From an uncultured Bacteroidales bacterium (GTDB lineage Bacteria > Bacteroidota > Bacteroidia > Bacteroidales > P3), in contig CAJOQB010000240.1 of NCBI GenBank assembly GCA_905236405.1, positions 1 to 10,080 of the forward strand: DNA of 10,080 nt. The letters are read 5' to 3'. How positions within the stretch are numbered: position 1 is the first letter of the stretch; each line of letters opens with the position of its first letter. Below the pieces are notes generated by a model, which was not told the origin of the DNA, ran no database searches, and was given only the letters and a program-made list of their open reading frames with translations. This document shows, piece after piece, positions 7,401 through 10,080 of the stretch. Position numbers and translations under genes: made by a program.

Positions 7401-8100
7401 GCTGACTGCCACCTTCGCAGCCGACGCACCTGGTGATACCTACACCGTGACCGTCCACTACGACGCCACGATGGGTAACGTCACTGGCATTCCCACTGGT
7501 CCTGTGGCCGCTGGTTCTCAGGTGACCCTCACCGCCAACCCGCTCACTGGTTACCACTTCATGAACTGGAGCACCGGTGACACCACGCGTACCATCATCC
7601 TCACCGTGAACAGCAACATCGACATCACCGCCAACTTCGAGGCTGACCAGGTCGGCGAGACCTACACTGTGACTGTCAACTACGACGCCACTATGGGTAC
7701 CGTCACTGGCATCCCGATGGCTCCTGTTGCCGCTGGTTCTCAGGTGACCCTCACCGCCACCGCACTCCCCGGCTTCGCCTTCGTGAACTGGAGCACCGGT
7801 GACACCACTGCCACCATCACCTTCACGGTGAACGCCAACATCGAGATTACTGCTAACTTCCGCTCCACCGTTGGTATCGAGGACGCCGAGCTGAGCAGTG
7901 TCAGCATCTTCAGCGCCAACAGCACCATCTACGTGAAGGGTGCCGAGGGCCAGAACATCTACATCTACGACCTCAATGGCCGCACCATCGCCACCAAGCT
8001 CAACGCCACCGAGACCATGGAGATACCCATGGAGCAGACTGGTGTGTACCTTGTGCGCGTCGGCAACGCCTCCGCCAAACGCGTCATCGTGATGCGCTAA
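1423..8100 (+). CDS. Giant secreted multidomain adhesin-like protein with FN3, cleaved-adhesin, InlB-like and T9SS sorting domains
   Basis: This 2225-residue protein is probably exported through the Sec and Type IX systems and held on the outer surface. The start at 1423 is chosen because MQKFLRTLMLAVLMLPFASQA is a clear signal peptide (cut likely after residue 21); the frame stays open upstream into the toxin gene but has no such start there. Domains in order (approximate residues): beta module 1 (23-196); FN3-1, -2, -3 (200-476); beta module 2 (476-640); FN3-4, -5 (645-826); beta module 3 (827-992); FN3-6 (994-1078); cleaved-adhesin-like jelly roll (1079-1236); FN3-7, -8 (1236-1413); beta module 4 (1414-1579); FN3-9 (1580-1665); FN3-10 (1666-1922) interrupted by a second jelly roll (1704-1867) with a DADGDGDTW calcium-type loop; three InlB-B-like repeats (1922-2148); and a T9SS type A sorting domain (about 2150-2225) ending GVYLVRV...KRVIVMR. 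Each FN3 opens with C-x-P or similar and closes near (N)C(G), suggesting one disulfide each. No catalytic domain is seen. The role is inferred to be adhesion or matrix binding. Confidence 0.9.
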   Translation: MQKFLRTLMLAVLMLPFASQAQETVTIGEGTSTTYVTPFNSLWGYSFVEQIYLASEIGTDGNITAVRFYLSSGTQTNNITLYMKNVTRSTFSGTTDYEPVSASDIVYTGSVTFASGWVEIQLDQPFEYDGSSNLMVAMHEYTSGYSTLYFNYTEATDRVVTFHSDSANPDPYNLGSYSGNKYTSANRANIQIDIEPVGEVSCNPVRLLRVVETAGHTATLSWVDTNNTGSYDIYQITPSAVYDSILDTVLLTNTSDTTYTISNLDPDTTYRFGVAANCGADGSSTIRFINATTTVACPVPTSVNYALTSVYSTVDVSWVDHNASAWELRYWTGNDTSDAIQVYDTAYSFENLLPNTNYRFQVRANCGSDDGYSLWTPANGKSFTTPLACRVPVELTAVLDPSDPTSATITWVDSLASAWQVALNGDTLDLIDVTETSITFDTLTPETTYTIMVRANCGDDVSPWTSALSFEPTTKTVIGTAETHNSNLPTNCYYKYALTQQLYTTAELGAAGSIMSVDFMCEGNQTRNIDVYMVSTADSVITSFIPVSGGDLVFSGSVSFTANTWTTIQFTVPFIYNGTSNVVLVIDDNTGSYTSTTYFKTYNATNQAIYVRSDGTNYNALDPSSYSSSTESSKNCIRILKGELPDCMPATMVTVLENTVLAHEATITWEGESDSYLVEYKEASDSVWIEETASDTTITLTNLDPVTTYNVRVTAICGGENSTTSGVVSFTTPLACQTPANFVANIVPGSGNMAVVTWTDTIATGWQIALIHGTDTSYIDVTDTTGYTFDTLTAEETYTAMVRANCEDINEGYSPWSDAKTFVPTNAYLITVADGTNTNGYVPIYGTWVDNNIHSRFIVPAENLTPMAYGLINSMTFYASELDVSWGAASFQVYLSTTDATTVNTLTNVSDMETVYSGSLSISNNQMVVTFTNPFLYMGGNLMIAFEEPTSGTWSSCNWYGVSATGASMGGYGSSVSQQNFLPKTTFGYTPGDAPDCLPVSGLAVTDITADSATIYWTSEAGSYNIYALGDDTTLVANTTDTFYVFGELTPMTNYTYGVRAVCSGIESLMRPINFTTACATVTMPFSENFDGLTSGIPTCWDNSEGTTTSASYKWTSYATGHDGRGLRFDSYMNSTGNTNVLATPTITITEEAQLSFWYKNPTGGNFTVMVGIAGTTERTTLANNLTGVSSWTLAEIVLPDSLVDEDVIFYFKGTSNYGSGDAYIYLDEIYVEEVPTCIPASNLSVTNIGGHTATINWVGDAASYNVYAITSTDTTLVVNVTDNTVDITGLDPETHYIYGVRAVCDGEESPLRTISFTTGIACIAPTGVAVSLTPGNGSVATVTWVDNIGSAWQVRLIHDTDTTYYDATDSTSYDLTGLTAEETYKVAVRTNCTAAEDGYSAWSSNVTFVPTNAYMLTVNDGTTTNSYVPIYGTWVDDITKSTFIIPAANLTGMESGEISQLTFYASNANINWGAASFQVYMAETTDSTVSSMANVTTMTQVYSGSLSIVNNQMVVALTTPFMYMGGNLMIAFNQTVSGSYVSCSWYGVTASGASVGGYGSSIDQRNFLPKMTFNFTPGNLNCSPVSNLEVAASNHSAQVSWVDTIGSAWMVMVNGDTANAIPVTTTNYNLTGLASDSTYTVSVSTNCGADGMSSWRNVTFTTLEECPLPFGLNAENVTSSTATLNWNGASNYTLRYRVASGINEDFESSSMNGWTTIDADGDGDTWELATTHMGSGYGHNGSVDMVLSHSYFDGEALTPDNYLVSPQVALGGSISFWAAAQDASWAGEHFGVAVSTTGNTSAADFTTIQEWTMSDTGATPGAKVQGTWVQITVDLSAYAGQTGYVAIRHFNCTDMFYLDIDDIVITTPTADPWTEVNVTNNSYAVSGLQPMTTYEFQVHASCADDSVWSVPAYFTTDSGDIIIIDSFTVTLASANATMGTVSPTGTQTVLANASFTATATANSGYHFVAWMNGSTQVSTANPYTFTVTANTSLTATFAADAPGDTYTVTVHYDATMGNVTGIPTGPVAAGSQVTLTANPLTGYHFMNWSTGDTTRTIILTVNSNIDITANFEADQVGETYTVTVNYDATMGTVTGIPMAPVAAGSQVTLTATALPGFAFVNWSTGDTTATITFTVNANIEITANFRSTVGIEDAELSSVSIFSANSTIYVKGAEGQNIYIYDLNGRTIATKLNATETMEIPMEQTGVYLVRVGNASAKRVIVMR
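3625..4398 (+). repeat. Segmental duplication copy A (FN3-5 plus beta module 3)
   Basis: This stretch aligns without any insertion or deletion to 5386-6159, at a constant offset of 1761 bases (587 codons). Shared landmarks include the run starting TGGGGTGCAGCTTCC at 4078 and 5839, CAACAACCAGATGGTTGTC at 4191 and 5952, GGCAACCTGATGATTGCC at about 4240 and 6001, and GGCGGCTACGGCAGCAGC at 4330 and 6091. The module encodes one FN3 domain and one beta module. Confidence 0.85.
5386..6159 (+). repeat. Segmental duplication copy B (FN3-8 plus beta module 4)
   Basis: This is the partner of 3625-4398. Long identical runs in the beta-module half, together with more diverged FN3 halves, point to duplication inside the gene, possibly followed by partial gene conversion. 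Immediately after this block the copies differ by one codon and alignment is less regular. Confidence 0.85.
7201..7869 (+). repeat. Three InlB-B-like repeats, two of them a 222-bp tandem duplication
   Basis: Units at 7435-7656 and 7657-7869 align at exactly 222 bases (74 codons). Each encodes YTVTV-x-YDATMG, then PVAAGSQVTLTA, NWSTGDTT and a final ITANF. A run of about 31 identical bases starts at 7507 and 7729. The first unit (7201-7434) is a diverged relative with VTLASANATMG and ending LTATF. The W in the NW/AW position and the 'G-x-V' spacing resemble the divergent InlB B-repeat family. These repeats form the stalk just before the sorting domain. Confidence 0.8.
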
Positions 8101-8124
8101 GCGATAGAGTAACACTCTAATTTG

Positions 8125-8162
8125 AGTCAGGGGCTCCCAATCGGGAGCCCCTGACTGTTTTT
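8125..8162 (+). terminator. Intrinsic terminator after the giant adhesin gene
   Basis: AGTCAGGGGCTCCC (8125-8138) pairs perfectly with GGGAGCCCCTGACT (8143-8156) around a four-base AATC loop. GTTTTT follows at 8157-8162. The 14-bp GC-rich stem with a T-run 24 bases after the stop codon is a textbook rho-independent terminator. A smaller hairpin, TAGAGT/ACTCTA with a three-base loop, lies just upstream at 8105-8119. Confidence 0.93.
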
Positions 8163-8218
8163 CCCACAAAAACACACAATAAAAAATAAAAACAGTCGTT
8201 TATTCCTTTACAAACTAA

Positions 8219-8263
8219 GGTCCTTAAGGACTTTAATGACCTTAATGACCTTAATGACCTTAA
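8219..8263 (+). repeat. 9-bp tandem repeat array upstream of the four-helix-bundle gene
   Basis: There are five consecutive 9-base units: GGTCCTTAA, GGACTTTAA, then three identical TGACCTTAA copies. A shortened unit follows at 8264-8271. The first two units create the palindrome GTCCTTAAGGAC. The array lies between the terminator of the giant gene and the start codon of the four-helix-bundle gene, 29 bases ahead of its ATG. The same unit, in the same orientation, forms the downstream array. No clear TAnnTTTG promoter box is seen in 8163-8292; that stretch is otherwise AT-rich. Confidence 0.88.
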
Positions 8264-8292
8264 ACCTTTAAAAGAACCAGTATAATCACATT

Positions 8293-8838
8293 ATGGAGAA
8301 ACTAATCCGGCCAAGCGGCAACTATCGCAAGCTGCTATCCTATCAAAAGACGGAGGTTATCTACGAAATGACCTACTACTTCTGCCAGAAATATCTGCAG
8401 AAGGGAGACCGGACAGTAGATCAGATGGTGCAAGCGGCACGGTCGGGAAAGCAGAATATCATAGAGGGCTGTGCGGCATCATCAACGTCGGCCAAGACAG
8501 AGATTAAGTTGGTGAACGTTGCCAAGGCAAGCCTACAGGAACTGCTCGAAGACTACCAAGACTACCTGAAAACACGTGGCCACAGGCAATGGGAAGAAGG
8601 CTCGACAGAATGGGAAGCTATGCGACAGTTAGGCAGAGAGCATAATGATGCCTCATTCTTCATGAACCTCTGTGCCTCAAGACCGCCAGAGACAATTGCC
8701 AACATGGCCATAATCCTTATACACCAAGCCGATTATCTGCTTTTTAAACAATTGGAGCGCTTAGGTCGCGACTTTGCCGAAGGCGGAGGCTTTTCAGAGC
8801 GAATGACCCGAATAAGAAAAGAAAACAGAGGCTACTAA
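8293..8838 (+). CDS. Four-helix-bundle protein (23S rRNA intervening-sequence protein family)
   Basis: This 181-residue protein belongs, by pattern, to the four-helix-bundle family first found in 23S rRNA intervening sequences, in the longer 'four helix bundle suffix domain' form common in Bacteroidota. Visible landmarks are the first helix YRKLLSYQKTEVIYEMTYYF (11-30), the short turn GDRTVDQMVQAARS (38-51), the signature KQNIIEG (53-59), and the third helix KTEIKLVNVAKASLQELLEDYQDYL (68-92). A C-terminal helix (about 133-157, NMAIILIHQADYLLFKQL) follows a Trp-containing insert. No catalytic residues are known for this fold and its role is unclear. The Avd accessory protein of diversity-generating retroelements has the same fold, but no reverse transcriptase gene lies in this window. 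Arrays of one 9-bp repeat lie on both sides. The preceding terminator suggests separate transcription. The ATG at 8293 starts the conserved region. Confidence 0.82.
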   Translation: MEKLIRPSGNYRKLLSYQKTEVIYEMTYYFCQKYLQKGDRTVDQMVQAARSGKQNIIEGCAASSTSAKTEIKLVNVAKASLQELLEDYQDYLKTRGHRQWEEGSTEWEAMRQLGREHNDASFFMNLCASRPPETIANMAIILIHQADYLLFKQLERLGRDFAEGGGFSERMTRIRKENRGY

Positions 8839-8850
8839 GAAGCCCCCTAG

Positions 8851-8940
8851 AGTCTCCAAAGACCTTAAAGACCTTAAGGACCTTAAGGACCTTAAAGACC
8901 CTAAGGACCTTAAAGACCCTAAAGACCTTAAAGACCCTAT
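8851..8940 (+). repeat. 9-bp tandem repeat array downstream of the four-helix-bundle gene
   Basis: Nine in-register units run from 8860 to 8940: AGACCTTAA twice, GGACCTTAA twice, AGACCCTAA, GGACCTTAA, AGACCCTAA, AGACCTTAA and AGACCCTAT. A degenerate unit (AGTCTCCAA, 8851-8859) comes first. The array begins 12 bases after the stop codon of the four-helix-bundle gene and ends 36 bases before the glutamine synthetase ATG, so it may be part of that gene's leader. Adjacent units create CCTTAAGG palindromes. The period is not a product of coding, since both sense frames contain stops. Confidence 0.92.
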
Positions 8941-8976
8941 AAAGAAACAAACAAACACATAAAAACAACACCATAT

Positions 8977-10080
8977 ATGACACAAGAACAACTGAAGTTC
9001 AACCCCAATCCACTGGTGGCTTTCCTGCAGAAACCGCAGGCCGAGTTCACCAAACAAGATATCCTCAAGATCATCGAGGAATTCCAGATAGAGATGATCA
9101 ACTTCCGCTACATGGCTGACGACGGGCGTCTGCACACGCTCAATTTCGTCATCCAGAGCCTGGAGCACGCCGACGAGGTGCTAACCAGCGGCGAACGCGT
9201 GGACGGCAGCTCGCTGTTCCCCTACATCGAGGCCGGCAACTCGGACCTCTATGTCATACCGCGCTTCCGCACGGCTTTCCTCGACCCCTTCACCGAGGTA
9301 CCCACGCTCGACCTGCTGTGCTCGTTCTACACCAAGGACGGCGAGCCCTTCGCCATGGCCCCCGAATACACGCTGCAGAAGGCCGGACGCGCCTTCCGCG
9401 AGGCCACAGGCGGCATGGAGTTCGAGGTGATGGGTGAGCTGGAATACTACGTCATAGCTCCCAAGGAGGATGACTACATGCCTGAGGACCAGCACGGCTA
9501 CCATGTGAGCATGCCCTTCTGCAAGTTCGAGGAGTTCCGCACCGAGGCCATGCGTATGATTGCTGCCGCCGGCGGCGAGATCAAGTACGGCCACAGCGAG
9601 GTGGGCAACTTCACCCATGGCGAAATGATGTACGAGCAGAACGAGATTGAGTTCCTGCCCACACAGCTTGAGCGCGCCGCCGACCAGCTGGTGATAGCCA
9701 AGTGGATGATGCGCGAGCTGGGCTACAAGTACGGCATCACCGTCACCTTCGCCCCGAAGATTACCGTCGGCAAGGCCGGCAGCGGAATGCATGTGCACAC
9801 CCGCGTGAGCAAGGACGGCAAGAACATGTACGTGGGCGCCGACGGCCTGAGCGAGACGGCCATGAAGACCATGGCGGGCATACTGTCGCTAGCAGGTTCC
9901 CTCACCGCCTTCGGCAACACCAACCCCACCAGCTACTTCCGCCTGGTGCCGCACCAGGAGGCCCCCACGAACATCTGCTGGGGCGACCGCAACCGCAGCG
10001 CTATGGTGCGCGTGCCGCTGGGCTGGAGCAAGAGCGCCGGCAACATGATGGCCCTTGCCAACCCGCTGGAGGCAAAAGAC
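8977..10080 (+). CDS. glnA: Glutamine synthetase, type I-like (3' end beyond window)
   Basis: Glutamine synthetase joins ammonia to glutamate with ATP in the cytoplasm and is the main entry point for ammonia nitrogen. Visible here are 368 codons starting MTQEQLKFNPNP at the ATG at 8977; the frame is open to the window end. Family motifs in order: the beta-grasp region with MADDGRLHTLNF (about 46-57); MGELEYY (152-158), with the metal-binding Glu pair; GNFTHGEMMYEQNEIEFLP (208-226), with further metal and substrate Glu residues; KAGSGMHVH (266-274), with the metal-binding His; and FRLVPHQEAPTNICWGDRNRSAMVR (about 320-344), with substrate and ATP-binding Arg residues. It differs from the GSIII (GlnN) enzymes also common in Bacteroidota. 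The usual length is about 440-500 residues, so roughly the last quarter, including any adenylylation site, is missing. No PII or NtrC-type site can be seen; the A-rich leader starts in the 9-bp repeat array. Confidence 0.95.
   Translation, partial: MTQEQLKFNPNPLVAFLQKPQAEFTKQDILKIIEEFQIEMINFRYMADDGRLHTLNFVIQSLEHADEVLTSGERVDGSSLFPYIEAGNSDLYVIPRFRTAFLDPFTEVPTLDLLCSFYTKDGEPFAMAPEYTLQKAGRAFREATGGMEFEVMGELEYYVIAPKEDDYMPEDQHGYHVSMPFCKFEEFRTEAMRMIAAAGGEIKYGHSEVGNFTHGEMMYEQNEIEFLPTQLERAADQLVIAKWMMRELGYKYGITVTFAPKITVGKAGSGMHVHTRVSKDGKNMYVGADGLSETAMKTMAGILSLAGSLTAFGNTNPTSYFRLVPHQEAPTNICWGDRNRSAMVRVPLGWSKSAGNMMALANPLEAKD

Noticed and set aside
5212..8175. A 987-codon open frame on the minus strand opposite the giant adhesin gene
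   Set aside because: It is antisense to a clearly real protein, and its translation is low-complexity Gly/Val/His/Asp-rich. The lack of stops follows from the strong GCC/ACC/GAC codon bias of the sense gene. The same applies to the minus-strand frames at 1786-3129, 3307-3984 and 4414-5178.
8281..8286. TATAAT just before the four-helix-bundle ATG as a -10 box
   Set aside because: It lies 7 bases from the start codon and the E. coli-type -10 is not the norm in Bacteroidota; AT-rich leaders give such matches by chance.
8293..8838. Avd component of a diversity-generating retroelement
   Set aside because: The fold family fits, but no reverse transcriptase, template repeat or variable repeat is visible in the window, and the giant protein ends in a sorting domain rather than a C-type lectin variable region.
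8219..8940. CRISPR array
   Set aside because: The units are 9 bases, contiguous and without spacers, and no cas gene is present.
8744..9168. Minus-strand frames with LRSLGSLRSL and VFKVLKVFKV repeats
   Set aside because: These are translations of the 9-bp DNA repeat, which is a multiple of three and so gives three-residue periodic peptides; they are also antisense to the flanking genes.

Overview
The window looks like a chromosome segment from a gut- or rumen-type member of the Bacteroidales (phylum Bacteroidota). The evidence is the TAnnTTTG-type promoter boxes, A-rich leaders without Shine-Dalgarno sequences, a Type IX secretion (T9SS) sorting domain on a giant surface protein, and gingipain/HagA-like 'cleaved adhesin' modules. 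Genus cannot be decided from sequence reading alone.

Layout. At the left edge is the start of metK (S-adenosylmethionine synthetase) on the minus strand. A 453-bp divergent intergenic region follows. It holds the metK promoter, an inverted repeat abutting the metK start codon, a striking 110-bp tract with 11-bp periodicity that folds back on itself as a 33-bp near-perfect inverted repeat, and a promoter facing right. That promoter drives a two-gene type II toxin-antitoxin module (ParD/RelB-like antitoxin, RelE/ParE-family toxin) whose genes overlap by 4 bp. Only 67 bp further on starts a 2225-residue secreted protein. It has a signal peptide, ten fibronectin type III (FN3) domains, four copies of an unnamed beta-rich module, two cleaved-adhesin-type jelly rolls, three InlB-B-like repeats and a T9SS type A C-terminal domain. 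It ends in a strong intrinsic terminator.

The next segment holds a free-standing four-helix-bundle gene (23S rRNA intervening-sequence protein family, distantly related to the Avd protein of diversity-generating retroelements). Arrays of the same 9-bp direct repeat (consensus NGACCTTAA) lie on both sides of it. The right edge is the first 368 codons of a type I-like glutamine synthetase, open to the window end.

How the parts relate. metK and glnA are core metabolism. Between them lies accessory material: a toxin-antitoxin pair, a repeat-built adhesin that appears to have grown by internal segmental duplication, and a repeat-flanked four-helix-bundle gene. The two most unusual items are the 11-bp periodic fold-back tract and the four-helix-bundle gene bracketed by 9-bp repeats.
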